Shown in pieces: positions 1 to 9,158 of a stretch of DNA of 58,564 nt (within the stretch, counting starts at the first letter, position 1; each line of letters opens with the position of its first letter). The notes under the pieces are model-generated. The model was not told the origin of the DNA, made no database searches, and was given only the letters and a program-made list of their open reading frames with translations. The position numbers and the translations under genes were made by a program. This stretch comes from Tubiluchus corallicola (lineage: Eukaryota > Priapulida > Priapulimorpha > Priapulimorphida > Tubiluchidae). Where the stretch lies: contig JAQGDQ010002367.1 in NCBI GenBank assembly GCA_030141605.1, forward strand, positions 994,501 to 1,053,064, written 5' to 3'.

Positions 1-683
1 ACTTGCTGCATAATTTCAGTTCATTCAAAATTTTAAAAACTTCACTAATTTAAAAAGCATCAAAATTCCAATATAGAGTAATTTGCTGACAAAAATTTTA
101 AATATTTCAGGGCCATCTCAGTGTACTGACAACATGTACAGCCTGCTTTCTAGTTTCCATTAAGTGTAAATTGTACAACTGCGTAGATTAAATTTAAATC
201 ATTAATAAGAAATACATAGTAAAATTCAAATGCAACCAGGAACACTCTAAAATCCGACCGGAAATAGTAAAAACATCTAAGTGCAAATGCAAGTAATGAG
301 ACTCAACCGACAGGATTAAATTCCCAGTCTTTCATAGACCAACTAGTACACGGGTTAGACAAGGAACTAAAAGCAAAACATACTACATTGCACAATGCAG
401 ACACTGTGAGGTCATAGCTGTGACAGGTCTTATAGCCAAAATAAACGTAGATACAAAAACTCAAGATACAAATGAGTATATTTTATATTTTACTTTATAA
501 TTATATTTTAAAAATATCTGCTTGGAATGTAAAGAGTCTAGATTCGAAAAATTAGGGAGCATGAATTTTGCTTATTTGAGGATTTAGTGGTTTCAGCGGT
601 TTCACATCAGCCTTTGTTCCAGTCTGGAAGGCACTTATTTCAAAGTGCAAGCCTAATTTAGACTTGTAATGCTGTCTTCTTTT
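1..683. other. AT-rich sequence, probably XBP1 intron 1
   Basis: No coding segment is recognised here. XBP1 exon 1 lies to the right on the minus strand and its second exon, which should encode the basic region of the bZIP, was looked for and not found. This stretch is therefore most likely intron 1, continuing past the left edge. The assignment is an inference. Confidence 0.5.
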
Positions 684-1600
684 TTATATCTCAAAATCAG
701 TTCCCAACAACTTTCTTACTTTTAGAGCTTGGTTAATTCTGACATTTACTTCCTTCAATTTATCTGTATTATCAACATATAAATCATCAATTGCAGCATT
801 ACTTGCACCCATTCTTTCATTCAGTTTTTCACATGTTAAAAAATGTTCTGCAGTGTCTTCGCTGTTTCCACATAACAAGTATTTGACATCCCCTTTAAAC
901 TTATTTATATAATTTGCTTTAACGCTGACCAACTCTGAATTTTCTGCACATTCTACAACATATTTAATTGGTTTGCCCAACTGTTCTACTCTATTACTTA
1001 AAAATTACAGCTTTGTTTTGCTTCTAATTTTTAACACACTTTCGATATCTAAATACTGGTTTATTGCACATTTAACCAGTGCAATACTTTTTAGCATGAA
1101 ATGAGCATCTCTGTCTTCATCAGAACTCACTAATGCTCTTAACCACATTAATTTTCTGTAATGAATCCTTTGTTCAAGCGCCAAATTCCAAGTATTAACA
1201 ATAAGCCCCAATAATTAATACTAATTCTTTGATTTACACATAGTAAATCTTTTGGCCACTTTCTACTTGCTTCCACTGAGTTTTGTTTAATTCAGCCCAT
1301 ATTTCTTTGTTAAACAGACTGACGCATATAGCAGTACTTGTATTTTAATGTATTCTGACCCAACCTCACTTGAACTACTCCAGTTCATTAATTCTCTTTT
1401 CAGGTACTCAATTTTTTCACTCCTTTTTTCAGTACTCATTCCATGTCCACCATTTTCAGTTATATAATCACCCAGATATTTATAGTGACTCACCCTTTTC
1501 ACGTCACCATTTGTTACTGAAAAGTTTACAACCTCACTCTAAATTTCGTTTTTTAGACAGTCTCACAGTCTGTATCATTGTGATTTCTCTGTACTAAATG
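684..1600 (-). mobile_element. Decayed non-LTR retrotransposon, C-terminal part of reverse transcriptase ORF
   Basis: Three minus-strand open segments (1502-1287, 1211-1005, 980-684), separated by stops and frame changes, read in order like the C-terminal end of a LINE polyprotein. The first contains YKYLGDYITENGG, a typical post-RT 'YLG..I...G' motif. The last has a damaged zinc-knuckle-like segment ending in EHFLTC, with its first cysteine replaced. It is related to the fragment at 2688-2960, which has the same order of motifs (K.NY.NK.K.D, then C, then EH.L.C). The clade is uncertain; R4/Dong/NeSL-like is a guess. It lies in the presumed XBP1 intron in the same orientation and is inactive. 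Confidence 0.6.
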
Positions 1601-1859
1601 CTATCTTTTTCATCTTATCCATCAATCTACAATTATTGACAAACTGATTTACCACTCCCTCACTTCCAAATCCTAGAATCCACGGTTTGTAAATTTAATT
1701 AACAAAGATAACAAAAATTTTAGGCTGCATAAGTTTATTCAGGAATTAATTATAAAACCAGGCTAGAATTGCGAAATTGTGATAATTTGCTCTATAATCA
1801 ATTTCAGTTTTCACGACAAATATATCTTCGTTATTTAAATTTGTGAAATTAAAAAATAC

Positions 1860-2077
1860 CTTCGTAGCAATTTCTCGTTTGGTGACAAACCACTCAAACG
1901 CTGCCGCTTACGAGGAACTGATGCAACTGACTCCGGTATTAAAGAAGCTAACATATTGCCGTCTTTCTTATGATCTTCAGCTTCGTCGTCTGATTCTAGA
2001 TCCCAACAATGTTTCCTCAATACTGTAACTCGGCTACTGTGTTTGGATGAAGTTGTAAGCACAGAAACCTGCGCCAT
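1860..2077 (-). CDS. XBP1: XBP1 bZIP transcription factor, first coding exon (partial gene)
   Basis: XBP1 is the bZIP factor that drives the unfolded-protein response after IRE1 splices its mRNA. This exon encodes 72 residues plus two bases. Its C-terminal end, PRKRQRLSGLSPNEKLLRR, matches the conserved XBP1 segment just before the basic region (vertebrate form RKRQRLTHLSPEEKALRR). The exon stops at a GT donor (CGAAG|GTATTT, phase 2) at the point where, from memory, the vertebrate gene has its first intron. The ATG at 2077 has an acceptable context (CACAATGG). Upstream residues are acidic and Ser-rich, as in family N-termini. The basic region and zipper are not in the window and should lie beyond the left edge, so the IRE1-spliced intron cannot be assessed. 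Confidence 0.85.
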
Positions 2078-2259
2078 TGTGAAGAATAATCTTCTGTCTA
2101 TATCCTATAACTCCATTATTGAACGTTAGTTAAGAATCTTCCACCTTCTTTTAGATCACCAAATCGAAATAACTCTACATCCTGAAGAAACAAACCTATT
2201 CTACATACTAAAATGATTGTTGACAAAATGATGAATGATGCAATACGGAAATTAACTCG

Positions 2260-2345
2260 TGTTGCATTTTGATTGGTTAGTCAAATCCGGATAAGTAGAT
2301 AAGAAACCACTAGTGATTGGTTAAACGAGAGTGACGTCGCATACC
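2260..2345 (-). promoter_or_regulatory. Putative XBP1 promoter elements: two CCAAT boxes and an ACGT-core bZIP site
   Basis: Read toward XBP1, there are CCAAT boxes (plus-strand ATTGG) at 2316-2320 and 2272-2276, and a CRE/UPRE-like octamer TGACGTCG at 2332-2339, about 195-260 bp upstream of the start codon. CCAAT plus ACGT-core sites are typical of unfolded-protein-response promoters, and XBP1 regulates itself in other animals. The spacing does not make a canonical ERSE (CCAAT-N9-CCACG). The functional role is inferred. Confidence 0.4.
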
Positions 2346-2687
2346 GATGCGTGTCGTGACCGATTTGCTGTTTCTACACTCGGCTGAGTAAGGCGACTGA
2401 TTAGTTGCACGGTCTGCACTGATCAGTGTTTGCGCATACCCGTCTTCCAAATGGCAAGCGTTCACATAATTTAAGTGCAAGATGCAACAAACTAATTCAC
2501 TTTTTTGCAGTAAATGTTAATCACTTCACAATAAAATTGTTTGACGCTGGTTCAAATTTGAACTTATTGAATTTCCTCTCTATGGCGATTCACAGTAGCT
2601 ATACTAATATCTCAATCAGGCTCCTGTATATCCACATCATAAAGGAGCCAACCAAAAAGAACACTGTATCCTGTCAAGATGTTGTTC

Positions 2688-2960
2688 TTACGCCTCTACA
2701 ATGACCCCTTTAATTTCGCTAAATTTTATCACATGTCTGATCCAAGCATTGACTCTTACTAATGTGCTTGCATTCACTGGAACATAGATCTTCTTTATTT
2801 TCTGCATGATTTCCAAATAATTTTTTACTACCTCACATTTCAACAGATGTTCCGTCATAGCATACTCCTTGACACACAATGGACACATCAAATCATCCTT
2901 ACATTTATTTTTATAATTACACTTTACCTCTATGTTGTGGAGATCGCTGGCATCTATTAC
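2688..2960 (-). mobile_element. Decayed non-LTR retrotransposon, C-terminal fragment
   Basis: The minus-strand reading contains CPLCVKEYAMTEHLLKC, a CxxC...H...C zinc-knuckle like that near the end of LINE polyproteins, followed by about 45 residues and a stop at 2688. It resembles the fragment at 684-980 over some 80 residues and keeps the cysteine the other has lost. Similarity fades near 2960, where the heat-shock promoter segment begins, so the open frame that continues to 3089 is chance read-through of the promoter. This is a short inactive relic. Confidence 0.55.
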
Positions 2961-2976
2961 AACTAAATGGAACATT

Positions 2977-3092
2977 GTAGAATGTTCTGTTAGGATAATC
3001 GTCTTACCGTGTAGAATGTTCTGGAAAGAAACTTCTAGAAGCTTCTCAGGCACACTATATAAGGCGAAGCAGGCCGCTGATAGATTCACACG
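2977..3092 (+). promoter_or_regulatory. Heat-shock promoter: clustered HSEs and a TATA box, orphan
   Basis: Inverted nGAAn pentamers, the binding units of HSF, are packed here. GAA/TTC/GAA fall at 3014, 3019 and 3024 with perfect 5-bp spacing. GAA/TTC/GAA/TTC fall at 3028, 3033, 3038 and 3043, again perfectly spaced. A further GAA/TTC pair is at 2980 and 2985. A TATA box (TATATAA, 3056-3062) follows 11 bp after the last unit, with an Inr-like TTCACA at 3085-3090 at the expected +30 distance. This is the architecture of inducible hsp promoters. No hsp70, hsp90 or small-HSP reading frame was found in the next 1.5 kb. It could drive a gene with a distant coding exon, a noncoding transcript or a mobile element, or it could be a displaced promoter copy. 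Confidence 0.7.
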
Positions 3093-4509
3093 GACGCCAC
3101 TTACACATTCTCTTGTATACTTGCATTTTCAGATACACTCAAACGTTTTCCAGATTTTCACGTTTAGTGTAATCATTTCTTGTTCCTTCATACTTTTGTG
3201 TTGTAGAATTCGGGCTTAATAAATTAATTTAATTTGATGAAGTGTTTTCTGATTTTCTCTATGAGCCTTCCGAGAGAAACAAAACACAACACTCTCATGT
3301 TTAATTTCCATTTTGTAATTTCATAATTTATACTGTTTTTTCATCACACTCCATTGCATAATTTGTTGCATGATCCCAATTTTCAACACTATGTTTCATA
3401 AATCTCAGTTTTGTCATATTGTCACATCATGTCAAATAATAGCTGACTTTTTCAATTTTTTCTTTCTTAATATACCTATTAGATATACATTCGTCACAAT
3501 ACACACCATTTCTTGTGATTTTTCACTACTAAATGTAAACTTCTTGATTTCGACCGTCATTCTGCAATTTTTTGTCACATATGCTATACCATCATTCTGC
3601 TACAGCTGAATATCCCTTCGATAGTTTGATGCACACCTGTGTTAATTAAGCAAATTTTATTTTGCTCAATTCCAGAAGTGCTGCTGATGAACCCCTATCA
3701 TGCTGCAAGAGATTGACATGACAGAGCATTCATTTGCCTGTAAGTGCTTGTCTCATTTAAAATATTGAGGAGTTAATGCTGGAAGCAGGAAAATCTTCTC
3801 ATGGTCGTCATCCAAATAGCTTAATTTATATTGCATTATTATGACAATTAATTGCACATTTGATTTAGTTTTGTCAGTTCATCTTGAAAAATTACAGCAA
3901 GGAATCTCACCGTGTTTATCGCAATTGCTGTACGATATCAATCGCGCCTACGAGTGCACCTGATATGTTGTCATTTGCACAGTCACTGTAGCTACCATCA
4001 CTGCACCCAGATATCCACATTACTTTAAAAAAACCCAAACATTTACATAGTTTTTCACTTGCAGACTGCAGTTACTGTTGGGGAATTTGTAAAAAAATCC
4101 GAAATAAATAATAATTATGGCATTTGCTTGGTCTACGGCTTTTAGACATCAGAAACTCCTTGAGTTTGCAAAAAAGCAGTTTAAATGCACTCATCTTTAA
4201 GAACAGCGAGGATGCAACTAAATGTATAATGCTAAACAACACGGTATCCTGATTGCAAGCATTCCCCCAACCAAAGATCTAAATGCACTGCATTTAAATC
4301 TATGCCCCTAACAAAGACTTTCGATTGAAGTATGTTTGTAATTGAGGGTGGTACCTGCGGTCGTGCGCATTTAAATCTGTTCCCACAACAGACACTAGTG
4401 ATTGGCGCTTGCACGTTATCGAGCATAATGCAACGGTATTCTGGTTTCCCATGTTGAAGCCACAAGTGTTTGTATATCAAATCATCAGGATCCATGCTGG
4501 GATCTCCCT
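3093..4509. other. Stretch with no recognised gene; one small unassigned reading frame
   Basis: Plus-strand frames downstream of the heat-shock promoter show nothing recognisable. A minus-strand open frame of 87 codons (4495-4232) has no family resemblance that I can see. The interval around 4288-4400 holds two similar copies of a roughly 30-bp segment beginning GCATTTAAATCT, so the frame may be repeat-derived. It is not called as a gene. Confidence 0.4.
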
Positions 4510-4860
4510 AATTTGATGGACTTAGTGAACGTTTTTTTGGACGCGATGGACGTAATTTTGAGCGTCCATTCACTAAACTGATGGACGTCCGTTTACTATT
4601 TCTATGGGTTCGTTGGACGTAATTTTGGACTCAATGGACGTATGTTGAAAACCCGTCTGCTAAACTGATGGACCAACATAATCTTGGACATAACTTCGAG
4701 CATCTACATGTGGGGTAGATTGTATTTGAATGTGGTGGACGTAATGTAGAGCGTCCATTCACAAAATAGTTTAAAGTAAATTAATGGACCTACGTAATTG
4801 TTGACGTGGTGGAATAAACGTTTATCGCGCGGGTGGACATTAGTTTAAACGTTGTTACCA
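4510..4860. repeat. Degenerate tandem repeat rich in GGACGTAATTTTG
   Basis: The words GGACGTAATTTTG, GAGCGTCCATTCAC and AAACTGATGGAC recur several times (starts near 4549, 4615 and 4737) with variable spacing and both orientations of the GGACGT/ACGTCC core. This is a decayed minisatellite or nested repeat. No coding potential is seen. Confidence 0.55.
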
Positions 4861-4969
4861 CAACGGTCGTATAACAAGACAGTTATCTTCACATAAATAA
4901 TAGGCAATTCATTTTGCTCTTCGTGGATGGATATTTACAAAAAACGTGCTCTATCCCCAATAATACTTC
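4861..4969. other. Short spacer between minisatellite and LINE relic
   Basis: AT-rich sequence with no recognised feature. It may include the unrecognisable 3' end of the LINE that lies to the right on the minus strand. Confidence 0.3.
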
Positions 4970-7143
4970 AAAGATATTTATATAGGTGACCTTTAGTGCA
5001 TAAATATCTGTCTATTGCATTGGATCATATTGACTGCTCTTTCTTGCACTCGTTTTAGGATGTCAGTGTTCTTCTTAAAGTATAGATCCCAAACTTGACT
5101 TACATAATCTATGTGAGGTCTAATGATAGGTATATAAAGAGGTAATATTACGAGGATCTTGTGGAAATTGTGTTTGATATGAGTCCAAGAAGTTGATTGC
5201 CTTTCTTCACTTTGCTAGCATTATGGCTGCGGAAGTTGAGACTGGCATCAGTGGTAAGTCCTAAGTCTACTTCTAGGTCACTCCGATATGGTGTGTAGTA
5301 CATTTTGAATTTGTTCTGTTTGCTGTATGGAGCTCACAGTATTGGCAAGTTTTGTGTCATCAGCGAATTTCAAGAGCATAGAACAGATTCCTTGGTCTAG
5401 ACTCTAGATCATCAATGAAGATCAGGAACAGCAATGGCCCGAGAACACTTCACTGAGGAACTCTGGGATAAAACTGGCACTTGTGATGATTTAACACCTT
5501 GGATCTCAACATATTGTGTTCTACCAATCATTCATTTCCTAATCCTTGTATGGAGAGAAAATGCCACAGACTTCTAGTTTCAAGAGCAGTTATTGATGAG
5601 GTACTTTGTCAAACGCCTTGATAAGATCAAAGTAAATCATATTTACAGTATTCCCTTTATCAGTACTTGATAAAACAATTTCAAAAAATTCCAGAAGGTT
5701 ACTGGTAACAGAGCTTTTGCTTAAAAAACCATGCTGAGATTTGTTAAGCAACCGAAATGTCATAAGGTGATCAAGAATCGCTTTGGAGATATTCTTTCCA
5801 TAATTTTGCCAGTAGTGCTGGATAAGGCAATAAGGCAATTCTTAGGAAGACTTTTAGGACCTTTTTTATGTATTGGAGTAATTCACATAGTTGTACAGTT
5901 CCAGAGCTCATTGAGCAGCATTAATTAGTAACATTGGATGAATACTATCTTGACCAGCAGATGAGTTCTTTCTGAGTGATATTATTACCTTGTTTACTTT
6001 GTTGGGGTGAAAATCCACGTTACACACTAAGGTGCGAATCAAAAGAAGCATGTACGGCATGTTTCACGTCCATGTTTTTTCGTGTGAATGCACTGAAGAA
6101 CTGTTTGTTAAGAATTTCTGCCGTAGTTTGTGGGTCAGATGTATCATTATCCAAGCTTAAAGGTCCTACTCATGGTCAACAGAGTTGATTATGATTTACA
6201 TATGACCAAAGTGATTTACTGTTATGTTTTAGATTGTCAATTAGGTTGTTTTGTTAGTTCTCTTCACACTTCTTAAAACACCATGCATCAAACGTTCTTT
6301 TATAAACAGCAAAATCAGTTGGGTCTAAGGTATGCTTGCAGGTTCTGTATTTATTACGTTTGCTGTTTAGCGCAAGTTTACATTTGCGGCTAAACTAGGC
6401 TGGCTTGCTCTTAGATTTACGAGTTTTGAGTGACACATGTTGTTCAGTAAGTCCTTGCAATTGTTCGAAAATCAACAACCTGGAAGTCTCAACATCTGCT
6501 TCAGCCAGAATGTGTTTTCAAGAGATAGACTCTAACGCTGACATTATGGCTTTGAAAATTTGCCTTGTAATAGTTGAGATGAAATATCGTAGAGCTATCA
6601 TTATCATCAATTACCGTAGCACACCAGGTTATTATGGAGTGGTCAGATGTCCTAAAGCTCTCGCAGATCTCAAGATCGGGCACTAACAACTCATCATTCA
6701 CCAAAACTAAATCAAGAATAGCATTACCTCTAGTTGATTGAGAAACAAATTATGTAAAAATACAATCATGGCAAATATTTGCAAAGTTTGAAAACTTGTC
6801 ATCACCTGAGAAAGTTGACCAACATCCATTAGCTAAGTTAAAGTCCCCACACAACATGATATCAGTAGATTGTGCCGTTGTTTGGTTGGTGAACTGGTAC
6901 AAATTATTGTCATTAAAATAACTGGGGGGGGGGGTACACCACTTCTACAGTTAAAACATGATTATGTGGCAGTTTAGTTTAAAGTGTTCTTGAAAGTCTA
7001 GCAGATCTATAATTGGTGTACAGTGGTATTTGTCTTTCACTAAAATTGCAATTCCTCCACCAATACGATTATCTCAATCAGCTCCGAAGGTGTTATACAA
7101 TGGAAATTTGAATGCTGTCATCTATGTTGCATGGTCCCTAAGT
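4970..7143 (-). mobile_element. Decayed APE-type non-LTR retrotransposon (endonuclease + reverse transcriptase)
   Basis: Read on the minus strand, fragments appear in the correct order for a CR1/jockey-type ORF2. The endonuclease N-terminal motif DNRIGGGIAILVKD lies near 7055. LCGDFNLANGCW, the catalytic GDFN motif, lies near 6840. LDLVLVNDELL and the terminal TSDHS motif of the endonuclease lie near 6640-6715. RT motifs follow: QHGFLSKSSVTSNL and FDLIKAFDKVPHQ at 5590-5740, SVLGPLLFLIFIDDL near 5420, FADDTKLAN near 5360, and the C-terminal LKRVQERAVNMIQC near 5040. Stops and frameshifts separate them, so the copy is dead. An 11-base G run sits at 6924-6934. Its 5' end abuts the miniature transposon at 7150. 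Clade assignment is uncertain. Confidence 0.8.
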
Positions 7144-7149
7144 AAATGG

Positions 7150-8310
7150 ATTTAGGGATGTTAAAGATACAAATTTGGCAATACGAAACGATACTTTTTT
7201 CCAACGATACAATAAGGATAATCCACTTTTTAGGTGATACAATACGATACGATAAATTATTTCGAGCTATAAAAACAATACTGAAGTTAGAAAATTTATG
7301 CAACAACAGAACAAGTATCTTTAATAATTAAAATTATTAAGTGCTATGTACTTAAATGGCTGCTAGTTATAAAACACAGGTTTTCTGTGTCTTTATGTCT
7401 AATAAAGAAGTGCAATACCTAACTATAATTATATTACATTTTAACACACTGTTCACATTCGACACTTAAACTAAGTCAGATTAAGTTGGTAGTACTATAC
7501 ACATCACAAATGTAGGCAACTACTATATGGGCTTGCTTCACGATTCCACACCTGTAAATGTTAGTTAGTGGGCCTGTGATCTATAAAACGTAATTATATT
7601 TTTATGTGCTCTCAGTATCACTTATATCTGCTTGGTTTAATTTCTAGAACTCAAGAAGGAACTTCATATAAATACAAAGTGCTTATGTAAATGAAATTTA
7701 CACAAATTTACATGGTAGTTTCTCAAAAGCAGCCCATAGTTGCTTGTGGAGCAGAAACTAAGAAGCTAGGCAGATGGAATGAATCATTTGGCAACTACAT
7801 CTATATTATAGTTATCACTGACGTCTCTTTCAAGTGTTTAGCCAGATTTGTGGTTGAGCTGTAATACAGGTAATTTTGTTTGCAGTACTTGCAGATGGTG
7901 AACGTTTATGAACCGTCACTAAAAAAAGTAAAATGGTTCTGATAAATTTCTAGGTACTGTTTTCAGTCATGATTTCTGCTAAACAGTCAGGCTGCTGATG
8001 AAGAGTTAGTTGCGCGTATAGGGTATACGTTATAGTCAAAGTACAGCGTATTTAGCAACTGTGCATCAGTATGATTCAAAAATCAAAATGAAGGTATCCA
8101 TTATTGCCAGGCAAAAGTAATTTTGGGTAATTAATCTAAATATAATGGAAAAACAAAGTGAAGCGATTTTATAAAGGTGATCAATAAGCAACGATACACG
8201 CGATATGATAATGACATTCCTATAATATTATTGATACGATAACGATAAAAGTGAATTTTTCGTATTGATATGGATAATTTTGATACGTGATATAGTATCA
8301 ATATGATAAT
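7150..8310. mobile_element. Miniature DNA-transposon-like repeat with GATAC-rich ends
   Basis: Begins TTAGGGATGTTAAAGATAC and ends near 8220 with a degenerate inverted match (reverse complement TATAGGAATGTC...). Both ends contain many GATAC/CGATA words. A second copy at 28888-29240 shares the left end and internal blocks (AAAACAATA.TGAAGTTA; ATTATTG.CAGGCAAAA). It has no transposase-like reading frame, so it would be non-autonomous. hAT affinity is guessed from the AGGGATGT-type terminus. The right boundary is approximate because GATAC words continue to about 8310. Confidence 0.5.
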
Positions 8311-8546
8311 TCATAACTTATGATAACTTTGTTGTTTTTAAGGTATCTAACCTGTGGGAAAAGGACATACCAGTGGTGAGATAGCCAAGATACTGTTACG
8401 TGTGTAACCTCACTATTCCAAGACTGCTTTGTGCTGTCATACATAAAGATTGAATCTTTTGAACAACCGTGCCACAGCAATCATAAATAACTCTATTGAG
8501 GAGGATTTGTATTAAGTCTGCCGAGCAATTCTGTTAAGCACGAAAA
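8311..8546. other. 5' flank of MTRFR
   Basis: Short AT-rich interval between the repeat and the MTRFR start codon. No clear TATA box or other promoter motif was recognised. Confidence 0.3.
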
Positions 8547-9158
8547 ATGAATGTATGTCGCAATTGCGTGTTAGCAACTTTAAGAATTCATTTCTCGGTG
8601 TCCCAGCTGCACTTTGATAGAACTGATATTGGTCGTTATGGCATTGTTAATAAATTTCAAGCTTTGCTGTTCTTGATACGTTCTTGCAGAAAAGTGACAA
8701 GTGCCTTCTCGGGAAAAACATGTTTTTCTCAATACACAGGCGGTTTCCTTGGTCAAAATTTTGGCTGTGGCTTTCAAGCAAAGCAACCCCAAAGACACAA
8801 ACATACTTCATATATGGAATACATTTCTCCAATAGTGAAGGAAGACGATCTCGAAGAAAAATTTGTGAAAGGATTTGGTCCTGGTGGTCAGGCGACTAAC
8901 AAAACATCAAATTGTGTCGTTCTGAAACACCAGCCCAGTGGAATTGTTGTGAAATGTCACATGACACGTTCTCTCGATCAAAACAGAAAAATGGCGCGCA
9001 AGCTGCTGTTGGAAAAACTCGATGTTTTTTATAATGGAGAGCAAAGTGAAACTGCAAGGAAAAAGCAGCTTTATGTTAAGAAACGTCTAGAAAAAAAGAG
9101 GAAGTCAAAATTATTGTTGAAAAGAAAACTGGCTTTCAAAGAGAGTAACGAACAATGA
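8547..9158 (+). CDS. MTRFR: Mitochondrial translation release factor in rescue (C12orf65/MTRFR)
   Basis: 203 residues, complete. This family releases nascent chains from stalled mitochondrial ribosomes by hydrolysing peptidyl-tRNA. The catalytic GGQ lies at residues 113-115 in the block [18 protein letters not shown], nearly identical to vertebrate C12orf65, followed by [18 protein letters not shown]. The C-terminus is a Lys/Arg-rich helix (about 160-200), which in this family binds the ribosome. The first 85 or so residues are poorly conserved and rich in Arg, Ser, Phe and Cys with few acids, as expected for a mitochondrial targeting presequence. The coding region has no intron, whereas I recall the human gene as split. 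The nearest clear AATAAA downstream is at 9942-9947. Its neighbour, polycystin, is convergent. Confidence 0.93.
   Translation: MNVCRNCVLATLRIHFSVSQLHFDRTDIGRYGIVNKFQALLFLIRSCRKVTSAFSGKTCFSQYTGGFLGQNFGCGFQAKQPQRHKHTSYMEYISPIVKEDDLEEKFVKGFGPGGQATNKTSNCVVLKHQPSGIVVKCHMTRSLDQNRKMARKLLLEKLDVFYNGEQSETARKKQLYVKKRLEKKRKSKLLLKRKLAFKESNEQ

Noticed and set aside
2265-2340. Canonical ERSE (CCAAT-N9-CCACG) upstream of XBP1
   Set aside because: CCAAT is present but no CCACG at the required spacing on either box.
2688-3089. A single 133-codon minus-strand gene
   Set aside because: Its first half is the reverse complement of the heat-shock promoter and only the second half resembles a LINE C-terminus.
3093-3700. 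A heat-shock protein gene downstream of the HSE promoter
   Set aside because: No hsp70 start motif, alpha-crystallin domain or other chaperone motif could be read in any plus-strand frame.
8580-8832. Minus-strand frames opposite MTRFR
   Set aside because: Shadows of the conserved plus-strand coding sequence.
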